The notes below the pieces were generated by a model. That model was given only the letters and a program-made list of their open reading frames with translations. It ran no database searches and had not been told where the DNA came from. Made by a program: the position numbers and the translations under genes. This document shows positions 1 to 8,040 of a stretch of 37,939 nt of DNA, piece by piece. The first letter of the stretch is position 1; every line of letters starts with the position of its first letter. This DNA is from Pseudobutyrivibrio sp. (GTDB taxonomy: Bacteria > Bacillota > Clostridia > Lachnospirales > Lachnospiraceae), in contig JAILAV010000070.1 in NCBI GenBank assembly GCA_024681435.1, positions 1 through 37,939 of the forward strand. The letters run 5' to 3'.

Positions 1-435
1 TTCATCAATATCACTATCAAATAAGTCTTCTAACACCATGGATGCTGCTTTGATTTTATTTCTGATATTATCTAATCCCCTGTTAACAGCACCGCTGATA
101 TCCACTTGTTCTTCTGTATTCAGTTGAGCTGAAATTTCCTCATCTTCATTGATGATACTGTCTTTCACTCTAACTAGTGCTGGATCAACATAATCAATGT
201 AGAATCGCCTGAAATTCTCAGTAGTCTCTGCCACTTTGTGCCAATGGTCAATTAGTAACTGAACACTTTCTGTTCCATTCACTTCATCTACCATTGCAAA
301 TGCCTGAGACGTATCAAGAACCAGATCCTCAACTGATGCCAACATCTTTTTCCTAATGTTCTCATAGCCATCTACATCTAAATATAGATTTGTATCATCC
401 GCTGTAGAAAAATGATTTTCGTGTAACTTCTCCAA
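1..435 (-). CDS. Hypothetical helical protein, N-terminal part (runs off left edge)
   Basis: An open frame of 145 codons without a stop runs off the left edge, so only the N-terminal part is present. The likely start is TTG at 435, because the purine-rich stretch GGGGGATAGGAGG lies directly upstream and no in-frame ATG lies near it; GGAGG itself is very close to the TTG, so the start is not certain. The visible part is acidic, has no signal peptide or membrane segment, and looks mostly alpha-helical, with a Trp/His-containing stretch around residues 63-67 (DHWHK). I do not recognise the family. The gene stands alone: the upstream minus-strand transcript is closed by a terminator at 523-554, and a -10 box and palindrome lie just before it. 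Confidence 0.65.
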   Translation of the reverse strand, partial: MEKLHENHFSTADDTNLYLDVDGYENIRKKMLASVEDLVLDTSQAFAMVDEVNGTESVQLLIDHWHKVAETTENFRRFYIDYVDPALVRVKDSIINEDEEISAQLNTEEQVDISGAVNRGLDNIRNKIKAASMVLEDLFDSDIDE

Positions 436-462
436 ACCTCCTATCCCCCTTTTTATATGCTA

Positions 463-491
463 ATTATATACCTACAACTTGTATAGTTGTA
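463..491 (-). promoter_or_regulatory. Promoter -10 and palindromic operator before the left-edge gene
   Basis: On the minus strand a perfect TATAAT (463-468) lies about 28 bases before the TTG start of the left-edge gene. Upstream, at 473-491, is the palindrome TACAACT-N5-AGTTGTA, which would cover the -10/-35 spacer, a usual place for a repressor operator. No good -35 is seen at 17 bases. The regulator is unknown. Confidence 0.45.
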
Positions 492-522
492 TATAAATAC
501 CTAGAATGCAATACTTTTTTAC

Positions 523-554
523 AAAAAAATAAGCCAGCAGATTTCTCTGCTGGC
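523..554 (-). terminator. Rho-independent terminator of the rarA-aspT operon
   Basis: Perfect 9-bp stem GCCAGCAGA / TCTGCTGGC (533-541 with 546-554) with a 4-base loop. On the minus strand it is followed by TTATTTTTTT. It lies 24 bases after the aminotransferase stop codon. Confidence 0.92.
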
Positions 555-577
555 TTTCAAAACCATTTTCAAATATT

Positions 578-1867
578 TTATTCTGCTTTAGCTAAAATCA
601 ACTTCTCAAGGTAAGCAAGACGAGCACAAACTGTAAAAATTTGAGCTGCTTCCTCAAGCTCTTCAATTGGTGGAAGAGATGGAGCGAAACGAATAATTGA
701 ATCGTTAGGATCCATGTGGTATGGGAATGGTGCACCTGCTGGTGTGAGTACTACACCTGCTTCTGCAGCCAAGTCTACGATACGTGTAGCTGTTCCCTTA
801 GGAGCCTCAAATGTGATGAAGTATCCACCCTTAGGATTGATCCATGAACCACATCCAACTTCTGATAAATCTCTTTCCATTGTATTAATAACGAGCTCGA
901 ACTTAGGACGAAGAATCTTAGCATGCTTTTCCATGTGCTTTGAAACAGACTCAACATCCTGGAAGTATCTAGCATGACGAAGCATGTTAATCTTGTCGAA
1001 GCCGATTGTCTGAACAGTAAGAGTTCTTCTAAGCTCCTCTCTATTATTGTGATTACATGCGATTGCAGCAATACCGCCACCTGCAAATGTAATCTTTGAT
1101 GTAGAAGCAAATTCGAACACAAGATTTGGATTATCTGCTTCCTCACACTCGTGAAGAATATTTAAAATCTTACTCTTTTCTTTGTAAAGATGATGTACCG
1201 CATATGCGTTGTCCCAGAATACTCTAAAGTCCTTAGCTGCTGGCTTAAGATTTGCCATACGTCTAACAACCTCATCAGAATATACGATACCCTGTGGGTT
1301 AGAATATTTTGGAACACACCAGATACCCTTAATTGTATCATCTGCTGCAACAAGACCTTCGATGACATCCATATCTGGGCCATCCTCATTCATTGGGATG
1401 TTAATCATCTCAAAACCAAAATGCTGTGTAATAGCAAAATGTCTATCATAACCAGGTACAGGGCAAAGCCATTTTACTCTCTCAAGCTTGCACCATGGTG
1501 TGCAACCATCAAAACCAAACATATATCCACGGGCAACTGTATCAAACATGATGTTAAGGGATGAATTTCCGCATACAATTACCTGCTCTGGCTGGCAATC
1601 CATAATCTCAGACATTAAGTGCTGAGCCTCAACAATACCCTCAAGCTGACCATAATTTCTGGTTTCAACTCCATTCATGCATTTCATTAATGACTTGCCA
1701 TCAAGAATATCAAAAAGTGGCATTGAAAGGTTAAGCTGTTCAACTGATGGCTTTCCTCGGCTCATATCAAGCTTTAAGCCCTTAGCCTGCCATTTGACAT
1801 ATTCCTTTCTTAACTGCTCCTTTTCGCTAGCTAGTTCTTCTGGTGACATTTCGCTGTACTTTTTCAT
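578..1867 (-). CDS. aspT: Aspartate aminotransferase, AspT subgroup (PLP-dependent)
   Basis: Cytoplasmic PLP enzyme expected to interconvert aspartate/2-oxoglutarate and oxaloacetate/glutamate. The 429 residues resemble, along their whole length, the unusual AspT-type enzymes (Pfam Asp_aminotransf, PF12897) first known from Corynebacterium rather than the classical AspC fold-type I branch. Visible landmarks are the RGKPS segment near residue 37, CPVPGYDRHF at 135-144, YSNPQG at 188-193, WDNAYAVHHL at 218-227 with the PLP-nitrogen Asp219, STSKIT with the Schiff-base Lys258, and a C-terminal RFAPSLPP carrying the substrate-carboxylate Arg. AGAGGT lies five bases before the ATG. It starts 15 bases after the rarA stop, so the two are co-transcribed. 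Substrate choice among dicarboxylic amino acids is inferred from the family. Confidence 0.9.
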   Translation of the reverse strand: MKKYSEMSPEELASEKEQLRKEYVKWQAKGLKLDMSRGKPSVEQLNLSMPLFDILDGKSLMKCMNGVETRNYGQLEGIVEAQHLMSEIMDCQPEQVIVCGNSSLNIMFDTVARGYMFGFDGCTPWCKLERVKWLCPVPGYDRHFAITQHFGFEMINIPMNEDGPDMDVIEGLVAADDTIKGIWCVPKYSNPQGIVYSDEVVRRMANLKPAAKDFRVFWDNAYAVHHLYKEKSKILNILHECEEADNPNLVFEFASTSKITFAGGGIAAIACNHNNREELRRTLTVQTIGFDKINMLRHARYFQDVESVSKHMEKHAKILRPKFELVINTMERDLSEVGCGSWINPKGGYFITFEAPKGTATRIVDLAAEAGVVLTPAGAPFPYHMDPNDSIIRFAPSLPPIEELEEAAQIFTVCARLAYLEKLILAKAE

Positions 1868-1882
1868 TGGCTACCTCTTTCT

Positions 1883-3205
1883 TTATTTATTATTGCGAAT
1901 TCTATCTAAGTAATCGCTTATAACCTGTTCATAGCCGAGATTTCCTGGTCTGTAGAAATCTCCACGCTCAAGGCCCTCTGGCAAATATCTCTGATGAGAA
2001 AAATGATTAGGGAAATCATGAGCGTATTCATAACCGACTCCGTGGCCTAGCTTACCTGCTGATTTGTAGTGCGCATCTTGTAAATGAGTAGGAATTGGTC
2101 GCGTGGTATTATTTTTCACTTCACTCATTGCCAACTCAATAGCTCCGTAGGCTGCGTTGGACTTTGGCGCACAGGCAACATAAGTAGCTGCATGAGATAA
2201 AATAATCTGACATTCTGGCATACCGATTCTCTCAGTAGCAAGAAATGCTGAAGTTGCCACCACAAGAGCCTGTGGATCAGCGTTTCCAACATCTTCTGAA
2301 GCACAAATACAGATTCGTCTTGCAATAAACTTTGGATCCTCGCCAGCATAAAGCATGCGGGCCAAATAGTAGACTGCTGCATCTGGATCAGAACCTCTCA
2401 TACTTTTAATAAAAGCAGAGATAGTGTCGTAATGATTATCGCCATCTTTGTCGTATTTTATAACTCGACGCTGTATACACTCACTTGCAACATCAATTGT
2501 AATGTGAATCTTATCGTCGTCGGATCTGTCTGTTGTAAGAACACCAAGCTCTATAGCTGTAAGGGCGCTTCTGGCATCGCCGTTTGCGATATCTGCAAGG
2601 AAATCAAGGGCATCGTCATCAATAACAGCACCGTAGCTTCCCAATCCCTTTACTTCATCAGTAAGAGCTCTTTTGATGAGAGTCTTAATATCCTCTGCAT
2701 CAAGTGGTTTTAATTCAAAGATTATTGACCTAGATAGGAGCGCTCCATTTACCTCGAAATAAGGATTCTCTGTTGTAGCGCCAATCAAAATGATTGTGCC
2801 ATCCTCAACAAATGGAAGCAAGAAATCCTGTTGGCCTTTATTAAATCTATGAATCTCATCTATAAAAAGAATAGTTTTCTTGCCGTAAGCGCCAAGAGTC
2901 TGCTTTGCAGCCTCAACCACTGCCTCCATATCCTTCTTGCCAGATGTGGTGGCATTTATGGATGTAAACTCTGCCGCTGTGGTGTGTGCTATGACCTGAG
3001 CCAAGGTCGTCTTACCTGTGCCCGGTGGACCATAAAATATAATAGAAGAAAGCTTATCTGCCTTGATGGCTCTATATAGGAGCTTATCCTTGCCAATAAT
3101 GTGCTGCTGACCAACCACCTCATCAAGTGTGGTAGGGCGAAGACGAGCTGCAAGGGGTGATTCCTTTTTCTTAGCTTCCTGTCTCATGTAATCGAATAAA
3201 TCCAT
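1883..3205 (-). CDS. rarA: Replication-associated recombination ATPase RarA (MgsA)
   Basis: Clamp-loader-like AAA+ ATPase that acts at stalled replication forks together with single-strand-binding protein. From the chosen start the protein has 440 residues. Walker A is GPPGTGKT (59-66), Walker B FIDEIHR (114-120), sensor I IGATTENP (141-148), and the C-terminal RarA tetramerisation region includes the conserved GYEYAHDFPNHF segment. An ATG 36 bases upstream is in frame, but GGAAGG sits six bases before the ATG at 3205, and MDLFDY is the expected N-terminus. Upstream are two tandem extended -10 elements (3230-3249). It is the first gene of a two-gene operon with the aminotransferase, an association I cannot explain functionally. 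Confidence 0.94.
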   Translation of the reverse strand: MDLFDYMRQEAKKKESPLAARLRPTTLDEVVGQQHIIGKDKLLYRAIKADKLSSIIFYGPPGTGKTTLAQVIAHTTAAEFTSINATTSGKKDMEAVVEAAKQTLGAYGKKTILFIDEIHRFNKGQQDFLLPFVEDGTIILIGATTENPYFEVNGALLSRSIIFELKPLDAEDIKTLIKRALTDEVKGLGSYGAVIDDDALDFLADIANGDARSALTAIELGVLTTDRSDDDKIHITIDVASECIQRRVIKYDKDGDNHYDTISAFIKSMRGSDPDAAVYYLARMLYAGEDPKFIARRICICASEDVGNADPQALVVATSAFLATERIGMPECQIILSHAATYVACAPKSNAAYGAIELAMSEVKNNTTRPIPTHLQDAHYKSAGKLGHGVGYEYAHDFPNHFSHQRYLPEGLERGDFYRPGNLGYEQVISDYLDRIRNNK

Positions 3206-3229
3206 GTGATACCTTCCTATTTCTACGAA

Positions 3230-3255
3230 ATAATAGCACAAACATTATAGCACAA
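3230..3255 (-). promoter_or_regulatory. Tandem extended -10 promoter of rarA
   Basis: On the minus strand TTTGTGCTATAATG is followed 14 bases later by TTTGTGCTATTATT, giving two TGC-TATAAT/TATTAT extended -10 boxes (3244-3249 and 3230-3235) in a direct repeat upstream of rarA. No consensus -35 is visible, which fits extended -10 promoters. Confidence 0.5.
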
Positions 3256-3269
3256 ATGTTCTATTCATG

Positions 3270-3330
3270 AAATAAAATAGTACCAAGAGCTATTGCTTTA
3301 GCTAGCTAAAGCGACTGCCCTTGATACTAT
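3270..3330 (-). terminator. Long composite hairpin ending the sugar operon
   Basis: Outer arms of 14 bases (3277-3290 and 3317-3330, 12 of 14 matching) enclose a perfect 18-bp palindrome GCTTTAGCTAGCTAAAGC (3295-3312). On the minus strand the structure is followed by TTTTATTT. It lies 80 bases after the GH32 stop and is the only plausible terminator of the operon. Confidence 0.65.
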
Positions 3331-3410
3331 ACTATAATTCTTCCATTATTACAATAAAAAGTTTGTCCATGGCTTACATTTGTCCGTCCTCAGAAGTATT
3401 ATTGTGTCAT

Positions 3411-4895
3411 TTAAAACTTAAAATCATGACATTTTACATCCATTAAAACAGGTTTATCGCTGATAAATGCAATATCTTCAGCACTTAATTCTGTATCAAT
3501 TTTCATGGAAGCAGTATATCTTCCACCACAGATAAATAATTCTACACTCCATCGGTCTAAAACAACTCTAATATCTATTTTTCCATCTGTAAAATCAACT
3601 GGAAACTCTCGTGATGATAAGGCCGAAACTATATATCCGCTATTACTCCTATCAAGCTTGCACATTCTCTTTCTGCTATCAAGTTCGATAACAGTCTTAT
3701 GTTTTTCATTTTTTGCAACACAAATTTTAAAAATGTAATCCTCATTTTTTGATTCTGGTTTAAGGGCAATTTTCATATCAAGAATTCTACCTTTGATACC
3801 ATCAAGAGAAGTTGCTTTTGATATAACAACATCAGCATACTCCACTTGATTATTATAGTAGGATTCGATTTCCTTAACTGGTCGCTGATAAACGTATCCA
3901 TTTTCGAGCCAAAGTTCTCTTGGAAGAGTCATCATTCCAAAGAAACCATGTTTATCATTGCCGTAATCTTTGGTCTCCCAGTTCTGCATCCAGGCAATCA
4001 TGATACGTCTGCCATCTAAAGACTCAAGGGTTTGGGCTGCATAAAAATCTGTACCAAAATCTATAGGTTGAATGGTATGCCTCTTGAATTCAAAAGGTGC
4101 CGTTTCCTTTCCTATTAAGAAAAAGTTATTATATCCCGGCATCACATCATATCCATTACCCTCAGTTTCCTGAGGACTGACAATTAGAATCTGGCTGTCA
4201 TCAAGGCCAAAATAATCAGGACATTCCCAAACTCGGCCTACTTCCCCTTTGCTTTTGTCTAATTCTTTATAGAACTTCCAGTGAAGTGCATCCTCGCTTT
4301 CAAACACCAGGGCGTTGCCACAATCTTCACTATCCAAATTCACTGCGATAGTATAGTATTTTCCATCACGCATAATGATTTTAGGGTCTCTAAAATCATA
4401 AGGAGTACTTCCTTCTGGAATATCATCCTTTGAAATAACAGGGTTACTTGCGACTTTTTCATAATCTACTCCATCGCCTATGGCAACACACTGCTGCTGA
4501 TAGCATTTCTCACATCCGTCTACACTTGGCGCCTTTGATACACCTGTGTATATAAGCAGATGCTTTCCTTCTTTTGTTTCAATGGCGCTTCCTGAGAAGC
4601 ATCCCTCAGAGTCATATTCACTGTCAGGTGCAAGGGCGCAAGGAAGGAACTGCCACTTTATAAAATCAGATGTCTTTGAATGGCCCCAATGCATTGGTCC
4701 CCAATGATTATCAAAAGGATAATACTGGTAGAAAAGATGATATTCCCCTTTATATATTCCAAAACCATTTGGATCATTAATCCATCCTATTGTTCCAGTA
4801 GCATGAAAAGCTGGACGCTCATAAGCCGGAATCTTATTGTATTCTATTGCTTCTTTTTCATATATTCTTGCTGATTCCAACTTGTCTGTAACCAT
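3411..4895 (-). CDS. GH32 beta-fructosidase (sucrose / sucrose-6-phosphate hydrolase type), cytoplasmic
   Basis: Hydrolyses the beta-fructosyl bond of sucrose, sucrose-6-phosphate or short fructans. The 494 residues have no signal peptide, so it acts inside the cell. The five-bladed propeller shows the GH32 triad: WINDPNG with nucleophile Asp41, FRDP with transition-state Asp170, and WECPD with acid/base Glu224. A C-terminal beta-sandwich follows. AGAGGT lies five bases before the ATG. It is the last gene of the operon, 14 bases after the HAD phosphatase. Because the operon's transporter is an ABC system that does not phosphorylate, free sucrose or short fructo-oligosaccharides are more likely substrates than sucrose-6-phosphate; this is inference. 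Confidence 0.88.
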   Translation of the reverse strand: MVTDKLESARIYEKEAIEYNKIPAYERPAFHATGTIGWINDPNGFGIYKGEYHLFYQYYPFDNHWGPMHWGHSKTSDFIKWQFLPCALAPDSEYDSEGCFSGSAIETKEGKHLLIYTGVSKAPSVDGCEKCYQQQCVAIGDGVDYEKVASNPVISKDDIPEGSTPYDFRDPKIIMRDGKYYTIAVNLDSEDCGNALVFESEDALHWKFYKELDKSKGEVGRVWECPDYFGLDDSQILIVSPQETEGNGYDVMPGYNNFFLIGKETAPFEFKRHTIQPIDFGTDFYAAQTLESLDGRRIMIAWMQNWETKDYGNDKHGFFGMMTLPRELWLENGYVYQRPVKEIESYYNNQVEYADVVISKATSLDGIKGRILDMKIALKPESKNEDYIFKICVAKNEKHKTVIELDSRKRMCKLDRSNSGYIVSALSSREFPVDFTDGKIDIRVVLDRWSVELFICGGRYTASMKIDTELSAEDIAFISDKPVLMDVKCHDFKF

Positions 4896-4909
4896 AATGT
4901 ACCTCTACT

Positions 4910-5710
4910 TTATATTAACTCTATTTTTGAAAGAGCCTTATATATCCCCTCTTCATCATTGTTATCGGTGATATTATTATATCTTTCTATCAGCTCTTTT
5001 GGAGCATTACCCATCAAGAAAGGTAATCCTACTGTATCTAACATATCTACATCATTAAAATTATCTCCAAAAGCGATTGTTTTCTCAATATCTATTTTCC
5101 ATTTTTCACATAGGACTTTTATACCTGCGCCCTTATTAACTCCCCTCTCCATGATTTCCAATAGTGTATCTGATGATTTGACAATTGATAATGATGGAAA
5201 TTTAGCCTTCAATTTTTTCTCAATTTCATCTATTTCATTATTATTGCACATGCATAATATTTTCCCTATATCCGTTCCATTTGGAAGCTCTTCCACTTTT
5301 CCTTCGCTAGCCTCAGCCTCCACAATATTTTCTTCCTCAATGACCCTAGAATCTTTTTTATCATTCACAATCCAACTATTCATTGAATATACATTCCATG
5401 TGCAATCCATGTTTTCTGATTCTATATAATCGATGATTCGAATAGCCGAATTTTTACAAATCCCCTTTGAATAAACAATTTGTCCATCTTCATCAATAAT
5501 CAGTGCACCACTGTAACAAACCATAGGACAGACTATATTGTATCTTTTAAAAATAGGATAAATCCCAGATGGTCCCCTTGCGGTCACTATTACAAAAGCA
5601 ATATTTTTTTCCTTAAGAGACTTTATCGCTTTAAGCGTTCCCTCTTGCATACGATGCTCACTGTTTAGTAGAGTCCCATCCACATCACTAAAAATAATTT
5701 TATAATCCAT
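4910..5710 (-). CDS. Cof-type HAD-IIB phosphatase
   Basis: HAD-superfamily hydrolase of the Cof/YidA branch, usually sugar-phosphate or nucleotide-phosphate phosphatases. Over 266 residues motif I is DVDGTLL with nucleophile Asp9 and acid Asp11, motif II is the Thr of IVTARG (41-46), motif III is Lys193, and motif IV is GDNFND (215-220) for Mg2+. The cap domain between motifs II and III is of C2 type. It lies 32 bases after the fructokinase gene, in the same operon, which suggests removal of excess sugar phosphates during fructose catabolism. The exact substrate cannot be read from sequence. Confidence 0.85.
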   Translation of the reverse strand: MDYKIIFSDVDGTLLNSEHRMQEGTLKAIKSLKEKNIAFVIVTARGPSGIYPIFKRYNIVCPMVCYSGALIIDEDGQIVYSKGICKNSAIRIIDYIESENMDCTWNVYSMNSWIVNDKKDSRVIEEENIVEAEASEGKVEELPNGTDIGKILCMCNNNEIDEIEKKLKAKFPSLSIVKSSDTLLEIMERGVNKGAGIKVLCEKWKIDIEKTIAFGDNFNDVDMLDTVGLPFLMGNAPKELIERYNNITDNNDEEGIYKALSKIELI

Positions 5711-5742
5711 TTCTTTTTCCCACTTTTGATATGTGAATTTAT

Positions 5743-6729
5743 CTATTTTTTTATTAGTTCTTCAATATCCTTTATTTCAGGCATTACCTTTAATGCTCCC
5801 TTTACTCGTGTGATTAAAGAAGCCGCTCCATTGGCAACGATTAACATTTCTCTAAGCTTTGCCTCATCAAAATTATCTAACCCCGATTCTAAAATATAAT
5901 GAATCACGCAGCCACAAAATGTATCTCCTGCCCCGGTTGTTTCTATAGTTTCATCTGATAAAAATGGAGCAACGTCCACTATGATTTCATCCTGCCCATT
6001 ATTTTTATAATAGAAAGCTCGACTACCTTCCTTACCCATAGAAACAGTAATTAGAGGAATCTTATAAGTCTCTCTAAGCTTATGCACAGCCTCAGTGTAA
6101 TCATCAATTCCTGTAAGCCATTGAATCTCATTATCTGATATTTTCAGGTAATCACAGTATTTCAATCCCTCAAGGATTTGCTCTTTTGCCTCATCAAGAC
6201 TATTCCATAGAGGTTCACGAAGATTTGGATCAAAAGTAATAATCGCACCATTTTCTTTAGCTGTTTTTAGTGCATACAAAGTTGCTTCTCTAACGCCCTG
6301 ATGTGTCATAGAAAGAGTTCCAAAATGGAATATTTTGGCCTGCTTAATCAAATCTACATTAACCTCTTCCTTTGTAAGCATCATGTCAGCCCCTGGGTTT
6401 CTGTAAAATGAAAAGTCCCTGTCACCATCTTCAAATGTTTGCACAAAAGCAAGTGTTGTTCTAGCGTCTTTATCCACTACAAGTCCACTTGTGTTTATGC
6501 CTACCTTATTTACTATATCCTTTAAACTGTTGCCAAAAATATCATCTCCAACTTTGCCAATAAATCCAACTGAATGATTAAATTTCTTAAGCATCGCAAG
6601 GACATTGCAGGGAGCTCCTCCTGGATTTGCCTCAAATAAAGTGTTGCCTGTTGACGATACACCATTATTTGTCATATCAATTAATAGCTCACCTAAAGCA
6701 ACAACATCAATAGTTTTTTCCACGCTCAT
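5743..6729 (-). CDS. PfkB-family fructokinase
   Basis: Ribokinase/PfkB-fold kinase expected to phosphorylate fructose to fructose-6-phosphate with ATP. In 328 residues the N-terminal signature is GELLIDM, NPGGAPCN (35-42) is the first PfkB motif, DRDFSFYRNPGAD (103-115) contacts sugar, and TTGAGDTF (264-271) holds the anion hole and catalytic Asp269. GGAG lies five bases before the ATG. It sits between the binding-protein gene, from which it is separated by a terminator-like hairpin, and the HAD phosphatase. With the downstream GH32 enzyme it completes a route from sucrose or fructan to fructose-6-phosphate. Other ketoses or 2-keto sugar acids are possible substrates. Confidence 0.88.
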   Translation of the reverse strand: MSVEKTIDVVALGELLIDMTNNGVSSTGNTLFEANPGGAPCNVLAMLKKFNHSVGFIGKVGDDIFGNSLKDIVNKVGINTSGLVVDKDARTTLAFVQTFEDGDRDFSFYRNPGADMMLTKEEVNVDLIKQAKIFHFGTLSMTHQGVREATLYALKTAKENGAIITFDPNLREPLWNSLDEAKEQILEGLKYCDYLKISDNEIQWLTGIDDYTEAVHKLRETYKIPLITVSMGKEGSRAFYYKNNGQDEIIVDVAPFLSDETIETTGAGDTFCGCVIHYILESGLDNFDEAKLREMLIVANGAASLITRVKGALKVMPEIKDIEELIKK

Positions 6730-6754
6730 ATTTCTCCTAACAACATTAATTTAT

Positions 6755-6788
6755 TTAAAAAAATAGGGCAGGGAGTCCACCCCTGCCC
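6755..6788 (-). terminator. Intra-operon terminator/attenuator after the binding-protein gene
   Basis: Perfect GGGCAGGG / CCCTGCCC stem (6766-6773 with 6781-6788), followed on the minus strand by TATTTTTTTAAAT. It lies between the binding-protein gene and fructokinase, so it probably lets the lipoprotein be made in excess over the catabolic enzymes through partial termination. Confidence 0.85.
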
Positions 6789-6825
6789 AGTTTATTTTAT
6801 AAAAGAGTGAGAAGAGTTTTTCTAA

Positions 6826-7971
6826 TTATTTTAAAAGCTCTAATCTAGAAGGATCACCTGCAAATACTGACTTTGCATTGTCCTTTGTTACTACTACTGG
6901 TGGAAGTTCATAGATGTTTACATCGATGACACCGTTGTTTGCTGTTACATCTGTAGCAGGCATTCCGTTACCAGCCTGAAGTGAATCGATAATTTCGATT
7001 GTCTTTGCAACAAGATCCTGAGTTGGCTTAGCTACTGTAGAATACTGACGACCAGACCATACCCATTCAACTGACTCATTTTCAGCATCAAGACCAGAAA
7101 CAACTGGGATTTCCTGACCAGCATTCTCGCAAGAAGTAATGATTGCACGAGCAATACCATCATTAGGTGAAAGTACACCATCGATTTCCTTGTCTGAATA
7201 GAATCCTGAAATGAGAGAATCCATTCTTGACTGTGCCTTAGCATTGTCCCAATCAACAGTTGCACACTGTGTGAAATCTGTCTGACCAGATACTACTACT
7301 AATGTTCCGTCATCAATCTTTGGCTGAAGTACTGACATAGCACCCTTGAAGAAGTTTGGTGCGTTAGGATCAGCTGGGCCACCACCGAAGAGCTCGATGT
7401 TGTAAGGAGCCTCACCCTTCTTTTCCTCTAGCCCCTGAAGAAGAGCCTCTGCCTGAAGTTCACCAGTCTTTACAGAACCGAACTGAACTACACCATCAAC
7501 ACCTGTTGTGTTCTCAAGAAGACGGTCATAACCGATTACGTATACGCCAGCTTCCTTAGCCTGCTCAAGTACAGAACCAAGCTGTGAACCATCAACAGGA
7601 CCAACAACGATAACCTTTGCACCATTTTCGATCATTGACTCAATTTGCTGTTGCTGCTGAGTTACCTTGTTATCTGCAGCCTGTACAAGTGGTTTATAAC
7701 CAGCCTCTTCAAGCTGTGCTGTAAACATTTCTTCAGCTTCCTTCCAGTTCTGAGTTCCAAGCCATGGTAAAGACACACCAATTGTTGCCCCCTCTTCAAA
7801 TCCTGTAAGACTTGAAGTTGATTCTGAAGATGCTGCCTCCTCTGTCTGTGTTGCAGTGTCTGCTGCTGTGTCAGTTGTAGAAGCCCCCTCTCTGCTTCCA
7901 CCACAACCTGTGAATGTAGCAAGCGCCATTGTTGCTACCATTGCCATTGACAAAAGTGTTCTTTTTCTCAT
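6826..7971 (-). CDS. ChvE-type sugar-binding lipoprotein of ABC transporter
   Basis: Extracytoplasmic solute receptor that delivers a monosaccharide to the permease encoded upstream. A lipoprotein signal (residues 1-22, basic MRKR, hydrophobic core, FTGC lipobox) puts lipidated Cys23 at the outer membrane face, followed by a Ser/Thr/Glu-rich tether (about 24-55) and a periplasmic-binding-protein type I domain. The 381 residues resemble ChvE / multiple-monosaccharide binding proteins, e.g. the ATIGVSLPWLGTQNW opening and QAADNKVTQQQQQIESMI. GGAGG lies before the ATG, with two hairpins in the leader. It follows permease and ATPase genes in the same operon. Fructose is the likely ligand by context; ChvE-type proteins bind several aldoses. 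Confidence 0.88.
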   Translation of the reverse strand: MRKRTLLSMAMVATMALATFTGCGGSREGASTTDTAADTATQTEEAASSESTSSLTGFEEGATIGVSLPWLGTQNWKEAEEMFTAQLEEAGYKPLVQAADNKVTQQQQQIESMIENGAKVIVVGPVDGSQLGSVLEQAKEAGVYVIGYDRLLENTTGVDGVVQFGSVKTGELQAEALLQGLEEKKGEAPYNIELFGGGPADPNAPNFFKGAMSVLQPKIDDGTLVVVSGQTDFTQCATVDWDNAKAQSRMDSLISGFYSDKEIDGVLSPNDGIARAIITSCENAGQEIPVVSGLDAENESVEWVWSGRQYSTVAKPTQDLVAKTIEIIDSLQAGNGMPATDVTANNGVIDVNIYELPPVVVTKDNAKSVFAGDPSRLELLK

Positions 7972-7993
7972 TAATACATTCCTCCTTCTTTAG

Positions 7994-8025
7994 TTACACT
8001 TTTTATGTGTAAAGCCTTATAGGCT
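7994..8025 (-). promoter_or_regulatory. Two small leader hairpins before the binding-protein gene
   Basis: Stems TTACAC / GTGTAA (7994-7999, 8007-8012) and AGCCT / AGGCT (8013-8017, 8021-8025) abut each other in the 69-base gap between permease and binding protein, upstream of the GGAGG. Such hairpins often stabilise the downstream mRNA segment. Role inferred. Confidence 0.35.
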
Positions 8026-8040
8026 ATACCCCCATTTAAA

